A DNA stretch of 42,500 nt, taken from Cristatella mucedo (Eukaryota > Bryozoa > Phylactolaemata > Cristatellidae). The stretch lies in the NCBI GenBank assembly GCA_009760855.2, contig WPIO01000004.1, positions 13,690,001 to 13,732,500 on the forward strand. Reading direction: 5' to 3'. The notes below the pieces were generated by a model. The model was not told the DNA's origin, ran no database searches, and saw only the letters and a list, made by a program, of their open reading frames with translations. Positions within the stretch are counted from its first letter, which is position 1; every line of letters begins with the position of its first letter. The translations under genes were made by a program, and so were the position numbers. This document shows positions 31,501-42,500 of the stretch, in pieces.

Positions 31501-32804
31501 GTGAGCCTGGTCATATTGTTAATAGTAGCTTGTTAGTTTCATTGGTTGCCCGTGTGTTGTCCTCAAAGTTGTTTTAAGGTTATGCTGATGGATATCTTTG
31601 TGTACCTTCATAATTTCTTATCAGATCTAATTTATTTAGCAGTAATAACAAAATTGAGTTTTTAACAGACATGCAAGTTATTAAATGGAAATGGCAATTC
31701 TAAAGAGTGGGCTCGACCACGTGATCCCAGAAATTATTAAAAGACGTCGATGTATGTAAGGATATAGTTTTTTCGAAATCAGAAAGTGAGTGCTTTAACG
31801 TTAGTTATTGATGCTTCAGGCTTGGTTTCAATCCTCGAATATGGCTGGGTTCGTTTTTACCTCAAAATATGAAATCCAAATGCGAGCATCAGTGGATCTT
31901 GTGACTGTATTCATCTGAAATTGACGAACTTAATTTCTTCATTGGTCTCGAAAACCGACCTCGATAGCTTTATTGTGTGTGCTAGTATTGGCTCTCCACA
32001 TTTCGGATGGATAATGATTAGAAAAAATATTACTTATATTGAGAACTGAGTTTGAAAGTATGCAGCCTGCAATTAGACTCCTTTGGGACACCTCGGATTC
32101 GTGTACGGTATATCTCAATTACCTGTCGAGTGACAAATCTTCTTTTTTTTTTCATCGACCCACCCCTGTTAGCATGACTCACAATGCTATCTGTATGGTA
32201 AGGTAAAAAAGAAGTATAAAGTTCAACACACTCAACAGCCTCGTTTGTATAGCTCTCATTTTTTGTAGGCGATAGAGAATAGTCTGCTGCTGAACTGGAA
32301 CCCACTAGTCTGCGAGTGTTTGATGTTGTGATTTATTATCAGGGGTTACCCTTGCCTTGAAAAATGCACGATCACGTCGCTATCAAGTTAGAGATCATGC
32401 TGCTCTTTTCTTAGTATGCCTAGGTCGATTGCGCCGAGTTATTGGCTGATAGTTTGGATAAGACAAGCAACGTCCGAATCGACATCCTCTTAAGGGTGTA
32501 TCAGGAGAAATGTAAATTGCAATTAAGATTAAAAATGATTCTATTGTATGCCCCTTGTTTACGATGAAGATCATAACATAATAGTACCTGTTTGGTCCAC
32601 AACATCCCAAGGCACTTGCTTGCACACGATTGCCTGTTCCTGGTTTACTTTGGCTGTAGTGTTGTCCCGTATCCCCGAGGGACTGTAAGAAGGTAAAAAG
32701 GAGTAGGCATATGCAGCCAGTCACAACAGAGGTTGCAATAGGTGTTCTAAATGTGTGAACCTTGTGTTTTGGCATCGGGGGTTTTATCTTTGTGCCCTCA
32801 CTTT

Positions 32805-32805
<1 letters not shown>

Positions 32806-32843
<38 letters not shown>

Positions 32844-32908
32844 CACTTGATAAAGTGCTCTCAGGGAACTCAATCTCTCTCTAGGTGCTTTACATTTGCT
32901 GCAAAGGT
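32806..32908 (-). mobile_element. LINE 3' tail with expanded (TAA)n
   Basis: About 36 bp of TAA repeats, then GCACTTGATAAAGTGCTCTC and the rest of the hairpin, ending at TTTGCTGCAAAGGTAAG. Only about 100 bp of the element is present. Confidence 0.85.
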
Positions 32909-33295
32909 AAGCTTAAAGTCTTGGACGAACTTGCTATCAGAGTGGGATTGGCGGTTTCTTTGGGGCATTTGGCATGCACTGTGTCCGAAAAGTCGTGCCG
33001 AATTTTGAAGCCAAAACTTAAGTACTTCAGTTATCTCTGAGGTTCACAGAAGAAAAAACTAGTAAAAAGGCTGTTAATCTAAAACTTGTAATTCGATGTC
33101 ATCAAGGAAATTGACATAGCATTGATCAGTGCTTGCCAAATTGAGGGGCACAGGTGTATGGAGGACGATGGGACATGTAGTCTTCTGGAGTGGTTAGCTG
33201 TTTTAAGGATGTTGTCATTCGCTGATTGCAGAAGCAGTAACCCCTGTCTCTCTCACGGTTTGGATGTTGTAAACATGGCAATGTGTTCGGAGGCT

Positions 33296-33345
33296 GTAAG
33301 TGACCTTTCATTAGACGACCACAACAGCTCCACCGTCTTATTATT
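33296..33345 (+). mobile_element. small internal fragment of the LINE coding region
   Basis: Reads SDLSLDDHNSSTV, matching the LINE protein segment SDLSLDDHISSTVKS of the copy at 13540-15549. About 50 bp with no flanking LINE sequence. Confidence 0.7.
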
Positions 33346-33561
33346 TAAATGAGATGGTTTAAGCAGCTCATCTCCAGTTTACTGTGATACTAGCAGTGCC
33401 GTGACGGATCGTGTCACTGCAAATGCATTGGTTCATCCTCCTTCCGGTAGGCTGGCTCCATTCGATAGGCATGCTCCATCCGGCAGGTCGCTGGCTGGCC
33501 ACAGCGCCGCTTCCGCTCGCGGCAGCAACCTAGCAATGGCTAAGGCTGTGCCTCTTTTCAG

Positions 33562-33701
33562 GGTGGTGCAACCGTTGTGCACAGCTTGGAGCTCGTGCTC
33601 AAGGTCGTGTCGGCTGTCGAGGTCTTCCTCGAAGTGTCAGCTCGTGCATTTGGTCACAAACGAGGTCAATGGCTTCTTTTGATGTGTATCGCAATGACAA
33701 G
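33562..33701 (+). CDS. PEX16: PEX16 exon 3
   Basis: 46 codons plus 2 nt: phase 0 after CCTCTTTTCAG, donor AAG|GTAAGA. It encodes GGATVVHSLELVLKVVSAVE then VFLEVSARAFGHKRGQWLLL and MCIAMT. It aligns with the human 'L..LECVEVFMEM..AK.WGE.GRWLVI' segment. The other open frame here (rich in Ser/Cys) is a shadow. Confidence 0.92.
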
Positions 33702-34537
33702 GTAAGACTGTCGTCGTCGTAGAGTGCTCCATGTGTTGGCTAGCAGCAGCGTGCGGCGACAGTCAATTGCTTACTGCTCCGAGAGGCGCGCATCAGTCGG
33801 CTAACTGAAGATCATGATGGAGGTAAGCCCACACTTGGTGGTGAGATTGTATCTCGACAGCTTTTAATGATACTGTTGAGTGGTGCATTACTAACAGGTT
33901 CAAGCCCTGTAGTTCTCTTTTAGCGATTTGCGATGTGCCACCGTAAGAATATGCTCACCCGAAATTTTCTGGTATTGTAAAAAACGTATTGCTGAAATGT
34001 CTCAGGTTTCTGCAAAGTTGCACCAACAATGCAAGCACACCTCGGAACTCTCTTGGTTCTCAGAATGTTTTGTCGTTAGGCCAGAATTTAACTGAGATCG
34101 GCAAGAGTTTTCTTATTTTCTTTCTTTCTGCCTTGTTCTCTACCTTTGAGATTGTGGTTGCATTTAGTCGGCATCAGAAATGCAGCTGAGGGCAAGACAA
34201 GAGAGGCGACATATGTACTTGTTTACTCACCGATGCCATGAATTAGCTCCCATTTATGTGTATGCTTCTCTTCACCGTGCATGCAGCTCTAGCTCTTATC
34301 TTTTTCTCACCTGGGTCCTTCTCCATCTGGTTCATGTCCCAGCCATATCCACATCTGTTGACTTGCTTTTCTACCTCCATGCAAAGGAGAACCTGTCAGT
34401 CGATGTACATGGAATTCTTTGCATGCCATGCTTACGAATGAAGAATTGCATAGAGAAAGAGTCATTTTACTAACCCAAACCGAAACTTGAATGCCACTGT
34501 TTCATATAGGATCGGGTCGTTTGTGTGTTTTATCCAG

Positions 34538-34634
34538 AGCAATTTGTCGCTTGGTTCTTGTTTGGTATTTTGCCAGAGATTCTGTCGCCATGTCTATTAT
34601 TGGTTCTCGACGTTGTGATGGTTTACTAACGGAG
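34538..34634 (+). CDS. PEX16: PEX16 exon 4
   Basis: 97 nt, phase 2 after GTTTTATCCAG, phase 0 end before the weak donor GTCAGC. It encodes (R)AICRLVLVWYFARDSVAMSI then IGSRRCDGLLTE. The hydrophobic 'A..RL.L.WY' helix matches the human 'A.LR.LLLLWFKAG' segment. Phase fits both neighbours. Confidence 0.85.
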
Positions 34635-34952
34635 GTCAGCTGCACGATTGCATGTGCTGCCGCTTACTCGTCTCCTGTATAGTACTTTTTCACTTTGGTA
34701 GGTCTGTCGCCAAGCTCTTGCTTTTATTGCGCCACGGCCGGGGGATGTACTGTGCTTCGGCTGCTGACACAAGTCGACTGGTTGCTGGACGTGCACAACC
34801 ATCGAGCAACAGTGTATGTGATTTTTAGCAGGAAATCCTAGCACCTGCCACATTCTCCTTGTTTATTCGGTCCTGTTTGTTCAAGGCAGGCAGATGTTGT
34901 TACCCGTGTCTTCATGGTTAATTTTATTGTGCTCTTCCTCTTTCACTCGTAG

Positions 34953-35040
34953 GATCGGCTTGGCATGCCCCCATCTAGCGAGCCTGCAGCGACATTCACT
35001 CTGAGCAGATCCGGAAGGGTCGTGAAATCGGTCTTTGCAG
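34953..35040 (+). CDS. PEX16: PEX16 exon 5
   Basis: 88 nt, phase 0 after TTTCACTCGTAG, phase 1 end before GTACTT. It encodes DRLGMPPSSEPAATFTLSRS then GRVVKSVFA. The 'SGRVVKS' end matches human 'SNRVVRT', a conserved stretch of the cytosolic loop. Confidence 0.88.
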
Positions 35041-35335
35041 GTACTTTGCTATTGTCCGTGTGCTATGGGCCAGGCTGAGGCCTCTCCGTGTAGCTGACGA
35101 TCTCTGACTCCTTCAGGGAACAATGGGCATGATTTGCTGATTGCTAGTTTGAAGAAAGAATACCTCGAGGCCACTGCACCCGATGGCTAGGTTATAAAAA
35201 CTTGTCAGTAGCACCAGATTTGAATCTGCTCTGAGGGCTGAACGGTCTTTGCCAATGAGTTCAGTTCTCTCATAATGGCTTGTCAGAGTCAGGCTTCTCC
35301 TACTTACCCTGCTATCTTGGTGAATGTGCTGCTGC

Positions 35336-35486
<151 letters not shown>

Positions 35487-35892
35487 AGGTTCTTAACGCC
35501 GACTGGTCGTCCCAGCCAGCTGCACGTGGACGGTAGGTAGAGGATTGGTCAACAGGCTATCGTGCTGATGCTAAATACAATTCATTAACCATCACGAATT
35601 CAACGTGAGAATGCTTATTGTCTTTCAAGAGCAAGTTGAAGGCATGCCCGCCTTTATTGTAGCTGCCTGATCGATCTTAGGATCGGCTGCCAGTGGCTGC
35701 CAAGGCGATCGTAGGCAAGCAGAACCAGTGCCAGGAGATCGAGACAGTGTTGTTTAAAGGTGAAAATTGGTGAGAAAGGTATTCATTCGACTAGATGAAC
35801 CAAGGTTTAAGTGATAAATAAACATGTACTCACAAAAGCAATTAACAGGTTGATCTCAAATGTATGTGTTTGTGCTCTCGTGGTCATCTTTG

Positions 35893-35902
35893 TCTCTCTC
35901 TT

Positions 35903-35962
<60 letters not shown>
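35893..35962 (+). repeat. (CT)n microsatellite
   Basis: About 70 bp: TCTCTTTCTTTCTC then pure CT; in PEX16 intron 5. Confidence 0.97.
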
Positions 35963-35965
<3 letters not shown>

Positions 35966-36687
35966 CCGTCATTCTTATTTTCTGCATTACAGTGTCTAGA
36001 TAACCTGTGGGGAAGCACTGTGTGCAGTTTCGTTATTCGGTCCAGTTGCTTGAACCAGTCCATGTTAGTATAATCATTTTATTCTAAGCTGCTTTAGCAC
36101 TGTCATCTTCCTCTGTACCGACACCTATTTTCTTTCTAGGTAGTGTTTATACTACCGATGCAAGAAACATTTATGGCCGACTTAGTTCTGCCCACAACCA
36201 CCTGCTCTTATGCAGGAAGCTGAATAAGACAGCAGATTCCGGGAGAGTAGACAGGCCAACACCCACAGACATTGAGTTTGGCGCTGCAGTCATCATTGTA
36301 GACGAGTATGTGAATAGGAAAAAGGATGGTACCCATATAAGAACGGTTCTCCTGGGGACAGCATGTAGTGCTAAGTAATGTATGCTTTGTGGATGCATTC
36401 TATATACAGATGCACTGCGTCTTCTTTATTGGACTGGGTAAAGCTATGGCTAAAATGCATATACATCCCATGTTCAGGGATTTGCCCTGAACGCCTGGAT
36501 AAAACTTGTGTATGAATGTCAACCGTTGGTTTTTTTCTGTAGGGTAATGTGAAACGTCCCGGGTTCGCTTAGTGTTTGGTTGTTTAAACTAGGAGGCTTG
36601 AAGTATAAGCAGCTTCTCCCTGACAATCGGCCGATTTTTCTCCTCTCCAAGATATGGTGACGTAGTTGCACAAATCAGGGAAATCTG

Positions 36688-38161
<1,474 letters not shown>

Positions 38162-38702
38162 GTCAAGCAACGGATTGACTTCAAGGTTTTGTCGCTCATT
38201 TTTAGGTCCCTTCATTCTATGGCTCCAGCCTATCTGTCAGATATACTACCCCATCAGGCCAAGCATCGTACCACCTGCTTTTCGGAATCCAACAGTCTAC
38301 CAATACCTCGTACAAACATGAAATCCTTTGGAGACCGTGCATTTAGTTCGTATGCTCCCAAAGCCTGGAACTCCCTCCCGACCTGCGTCAGAACATCCCC
38401 TGACCTGACCAGGTTTAAAAGGAACTTAAAAACACACCTATTTAGAACAGCATTTAGTGGGTCCCTGTGATTCGTCCTTGATGTGCTTATGCGTGCTGAC
38501 ACTGTGCATGCTGCCACTAACCACATTTGCATGCTGACCCTGTGCACGTCACCCCTAACCATATTATTCATTTTGTTTGTTTTTCAAGCATGATTGTACT
38601 TACCATTCAATTGCATTTCCCTTTGCAGCAAATGTAAAGCGCCTAGAAAGAGACTAAGTTCTCTGAGGGCGCTTTATCAAGTGCATTATTATTATTATTA
38701 TT
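38162..38702 (+). mobile_element. nested 5'-truncated LINE copy with intact 3' end
   Basis: Starts abruptly inside the RT C-terminal region (VKQRIDFKVLSLIFRSLH), runs in one open frame to FKRNLKTHLFRTAFSGSL, then the 3' UTR, the perfect hairpin (38636-38675) and (TTA)n ending at 38702. The flanking sequence on both sides belongs to the host copy. Confidence 0.88.
38636..38675 (+). other. conserved LINE 3'-terminal hairpin (best example)
   Basis: AAAGCGCC pairs with GGCGCTTT. Inside, AGAGA pairs with TCTCT around the loop CTAAGT. In LINEs such a 3' structure is the usual recognition site of the element's own reverse transcriptase; that role is inferred here. Confidence 0.8.
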
Positions 38703-38770
38703 CTTTACAGCATATACAAAGTGCCTAGAACGAGATTAAGTTCTCTGAGGGCACTATACAACGATAGTTT
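38703..38770 (+). mobile_element. 3' tail of the host LINE copy after the nested insertion
   Basis: CTTTACAGCATATACAAAGT GCCTAGAACGAGATTAAGTT CTCTGAGGGCACTATACAAC continues the 3' UTR broken off at about 38150 and belongs to the other 3' UTR subfamily. Confidence 0.75.
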
Positions 38771-40420
38771 AAATGCAGCCTTAGGTCGCATGTAGTCTGT
38801 TTGAGCTTTGTTATGACCCTCTCAGGCTACAGACTTATTATGTTATTACTGTATTAGCACTCTTTGCAGCTATTGTATTCCTGCCACTGTCGCCATACCT
38901 GCATGCATTGGTGCAGCAGCATCCACGAGTCGCTAGCCGTGCTTCCAGGTTCAGGCGTGACCTGTGTTTGTCAGCCGAGGCTAGCACCGTTAGGAGTGCT
39001 GTGTTTTAGGCCTAGTTCTCTCCGGACATGGAAGCCTCACACCACGTTTATAGCACTTGGTGTAAGAAATAGGTTAACATATGGCCCTAATAGATATAAC
39101 CAGTAACTCCCGTGCTACGACTGAGCAGTGAGTGACATCCGATCATCAATTGCTAGAAGCCTATTGCAAGTGGAGTCGCCTTAACTGGTGTCTTATTGTA
39201 TACTTTATGCAGCCAGTTAGACGGCGGTGAGACGTTATTTTCTCAGCTCTCCTCTATGCCAGCCACTGCTTAAGGCCCATATCCAAGCTGCCTTCTGTCA
39301 TGTGCTGTGCTGCTTCGGCTAGCTACTTAAGTGCACACCCTTTTAGTGACTAGCTTTATGCTTTATGCTTGAAGTCATTCCTCTTCGCTATGTACTTCGT
39401 TACAAACTCGAGGAGTTGAGGGATCGAAGCGTAGCTGCTGCTGTATGCTGGGGAAAAATAAAGAACGATGTGGTTCTTAGCTTGGCCATGCTGACATCGG
39501 CAGCCCGCATCACGGCACATCCATCCATAGCTCACGGCACATCTACTCACGGCACCATCCCGCATCCCGTGCCCTTCAATAGGTGACCTAAGTAATGATA
39601 AAATGTCAGCTGAACGTATCATATTTACTTTTCTGACTTTATACAGCATCACCACATCAGTGCTATCGAGTGTCTTAACGAGTTTGTGCTGATGCACCGT
39701 AATCAAACTAAGTCTGTACCGGTGTATCTACTTTCTAGGCATGCAGCAGTTGACCTGATGGGAATTGCAGTGCATTTAGCCTAGAGCTCTCAGTACTTAT
39801 TAAATAGATCAAGATAATGGTTCTGGCTTCTCACAGCTAGTATGCAGACATCAGTCGGTGACGTATAATGACTGAGACACGGTTTCTGGCCACCAACCCA
39901 TTTGCCTTCAGGTCCACTTACACTGCTTAACACATATTTTTTTCCTGTGTGATGCGTGTTATTTCTAACTACTTATGCCTTAACAGTGTAGGAAATGGTC
40001 ATTAATCCCCACAAGCGTAGCTTTTGTGATCAGGATGGTGATAAATTTCAAATTATCTTATTTCTGAAGTTTGACGAAATTGACCACACAAGAGTTAGAA
40101 GTATTTTATAAGATTTGTGATTATGATTCAACTCACTTTTGCAAATCGGCCCCAAAATGTAGTCTCCTATCATGCAGCCCATTGTGCTGTAGTGCCTTGC
40201 CGTAGTCTCAACCAGCACTGCACTGTTTTCTGCCTTGTGGACTCTGCCCATGGAGCCCATTGCCCAAAACCTCCACAACAGCAGCTGCTGCAAGCCACGT
40301 TCTCCTTACTACTGGTAAGCTTCTTGGGGAATTCATTGCACTTAACTGCCTTAGAGACAATTCAAGAATGCAAACATTTTGGAGTCAATGATGACCAATC
40401 CGACTCGTCATGCCTAACGG

Positions 40421-40503
40421 CATCCAGCAGTGCAGCTTTGAGGCTCCTGGAAGAGCTGTCAATGAGGACGTGCCACTCATTCTGGTTATTCCTGGCAATT
40501 GGC
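40421..40503 (+). repeat. dispersed repeat, copy 2
   Basis: GCTTTGAGGCTCCTGGAAGA and the following about 60 bp match the - strand of 17796-17880. The translated forms agree as well (ALRLLEELSMR and ALRLLDELVMK), which suggests a decayed coding sequence of a mobile element I cannot name. Confidence 0.7.
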
Positions 40504-42265
40504 GCACTGCAGTAAAAGCAGAGTGCATCTCGAGTGAACAAGCTGTAGTCACGCATCTCGACTTGCGACTTGCACTCTCATTCAACAAGTTCTTCAGCTA
40601 GTCGTCAATAATTTGGCAATGGACTCGGTGAGATAGAGATTTCTGATCCAGTCACTGAGTTCTTTTGCTTATGATAGTTTGGGTTTGTGTCTTCAGCTCC
40701 ACCTCTGAAATTATCACCTGGATCTACGTCTTCTTCACTCTCTCGGAGGAGTAGGTCGGGGTGGGAAATGCGCAGGAGAGTGTGGCACCAGGACGGTGGA
40801 TGGAAGGTCTGGGTGTGTAATAGATAGCAAGCATATTCTTGCCTTACAGTGCTTGGAAGGGCCCACCATGAAAAAATAGCTGCTGATTGATGTGACAGTG
40901 GATTCCTTCCATAATTCTTGGGGTGGCAAACATCGTGGCTCGTTTTTATCTGTGCCATCTTGTAAGAGAGCATAACAAATTGTAAAAATAATGAATGAAT
41001 GTTTTTAGTTCTGTTGTGAGCATGTGTTTGCACGTATTGCTAAATAGCAAATGACTTAAGTTCTCGGAACGCAACCGAACTCGGCAACGTTTAATCAACA
41101 CCTTTTGTCTGCAGACGTTAATCTAACCGGAGCTTCCTTCGTCTGCACCCAGGAACGCTGCCCTCCGATTGGCCAGTGACGTTACTAGAGCCAGCAGCAG
41201 GAACGCTGCACCTCGATTAGTTAGTCAAGGTTGGGAGGGCCCCCCAGCCTTGTACCGGCAGGCAACATCTGAGGCAGCACTGTCGTAGGCTGGCATATGC
41301 ATCTGTATTACGATCTCAACATTTCACCCATGATTAATTTGTTTCACGTAGACTCGCGATTTCATAGCATACAATTTTGAGTAAAATTTTCCATCTTATC
41401 TTCCAGAGCTTTCTTACAGTTTTTCCTAGTGAAATGAGGTTCCCCAGCATTTGTCCCTATCCCGGATATGCTTGCCAAATGTACCTGATGTGCCTCACAC
41501 ATGCTTCTAAGGATGACTTTTGGCTCTTGTATTGATCAATTGGCTTCAGATGGGGCAAAATTCATCTGCCCAGATGCCTGCAGCCTCATGGTGCTATCTT
41601 CGGAAAATACCTATAAGTATTTGCTTTGGCAGCTAGAACTGAAATAAACTAATGGACTTAAGGCTCTTGTAGTATAATACTGATACTTTTACTGGAAAGT
41701 ACTATTAAGGAAGATATTGGTAATTTTGATGTATGAATGCACAGAGCAACTTATTAGTACCATGCCTCAACGACTCCATACAGTGATCAACAATATTGAT
41801 AAACACGTCAAATAGTGAATCGTTTTACTTTGTATTGCAGTTTGATCGCGTTTGCAGTTTGATTTACTACTGTGATTGCATAAAAAAATGGTTGCATGCT
41901 AAAAATGTGATTTTTGGATTAACATCAGACTTTAGGCAATAGCTTTAATTGCTATGTTCTGAAAGTTAATGGATTTCAAATTTACCACTGCCTGCTCGAA
42001 AAAGCAAAGCTTGTAGGGAATAATGGTCGTTTCTATATTTGTGATGTGTAAGCATTTGGGAAATAACATTTACTACCCAGTAACTAAGATACAATGAATA
42101 GACATTTGGCTGGTTGGCTGCTTCTCCCATCGTGACTGTTGAAGCAGGCAGCATGTGAATCGTCGGCGGGCCTGCAGTGCTGACTCACTTGTGCTTGCTT
42201 CATACTTCCACCACTTTGGTGTTACTGTTCGCTTGTGTCTGACTAGCTTCGCATCTGCTTTGCAG

Positions 42266-42432
42266 CGCCATCCTCAACAGGTCAGCCGTGCGAGATCGGC
42301 CAAGGCGACTGCTGCTTGCAGCCACGGTCGGCTGCCGAGCTGCCTCGTCGAGTCAGCAAACTGGATGGCAAGCAGCTGTGTGCAGAGCTGCTGCACATTC
42401 TACGGCCCGTCATACACTGTATCCTTGTCGGG
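42266..42432 (+). CDS. PEX16: PEX16 exon 6; 3' end uncertain
   Basis: Phase-1 start after CATCTGCTTTGCAG. It encodes (A)PSSTGQPCEIGQGDCC then LDGKQLCAELLHILRPVIHC and ILVG. The 'L..ELL.ILRP(V/L)(I/L)H' core matches the human 'ETIAEFLYIARPLLHLL' segment. A GT at 42433 (GTGCCG, weak) would end it in phase 0. The frame stays open to the window edge, and GTAATA sites near 42458-42473 are alternative donors. Confidence 0.85.
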
Positions 42433-42500
42433 GTGCCGCTGCAGCTGCATAAGAATAGTAATAATAGTAATAATACTGACCTCTGTAGAGCAATCAAAGA

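Larger units (their letters stand above)
31131..33561 (+). other. PEX16 intron 2
   Basis: Contains two adjacent LINE tails (31317-31500), a (TAA)n-linked LINE tail (32806-32908), and a 50-bp RT fragment (33296-33345). About 31500-32800 is AT-rich with nothing recognised. Confidence 0.8.

Noticed and set aside
40605-41033. 142-residue reading frame on the - strand in PEX16 intron 5.
   Set aside because: No motif recognised and no splice or promoter context. It could be part of an unnamed mobile element, but I cannot support that.

Overview
The window is nuclear DNA of an animal. It has short exons bounded by GT/AG splice sites, kilobase introns, long dinucleotide microsatellites, decayed non-LTR retrotransposons and tRNA-derived SINEs. 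Nothing in it is bacterial or viral. I cannot name the phylum. An apparently functional PEX16 argues against lineages that have lost peroxisomes.

Three protein-coding genes can be supported. (1) On the + strand, from about 6.1 kb (possibly 5.9 kb) to 25,435, lies the 3' part of a RhoGAP gene of the ARHGAP29 / ARHGAP45 (HMHA1) / GMIP group. The catalytic RhoGAP domain is split over exons at 6139-6279, 9450-9625, 12270-12350, 12711-12804 and 12980-13061. A poorly conserved tail follows on six or more small exons, and a long GC-rich last exon (24582-25435) ends in the PDZ-ligand-like residues PHFV. One set of splice choices joins twelve exons in a single frame of about 615 codons. The F-BAR and C1 parts expected at the N-terminus were not found, so the 5' end is probably upstream of the window. 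(2) On the - strand, 26547-27668 is an intact, intronless mitochondrial tryptophanyl-tRNA synthetase (WARS2, 373 aa). (3) On the + strand, PEX16 (peroxisome membrane biogenesis) starts at 27857, 188 bp from the WARS2 start and divergent from it, which suggests a shared promoter. Six PEX16 exons are visible (27857-28019, 31024-31130, 33562-33701, 34538-34634, 34953-35040 and 42266-~42432). All their phases agree. The last quarter of the protein lies beyond the right edge.

The rest is intron or intergenic DNA rich in repeats. One non-LTR retrotransposon family (endonuclease plus reverse transcriptase, CR1/L2-like in appearance) appears about ten times, in both orientations. Most copies are 5'-truncated and end in a 40-nt hairpin followed by TTA repeats. 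One copy is nested inside another, and one carries a 250-bp (CT)n expansion inside its reverse transcriptase region. A tRNA-headed SINE family with a similar 3' tail is also present. Every long (CT)n tract has its pyrimidine strand on +, the sense strand of the two host genes. PEX16 intron 5 holds a near-pure (CTG)n tract. The three genes serve separate functions (Rho GTPase signalling, mitochondrial translation, peroxisome membrane assembly), and I see no sign that they form one system. I found no clearly new biological system; the most unusual points are listed as findings.
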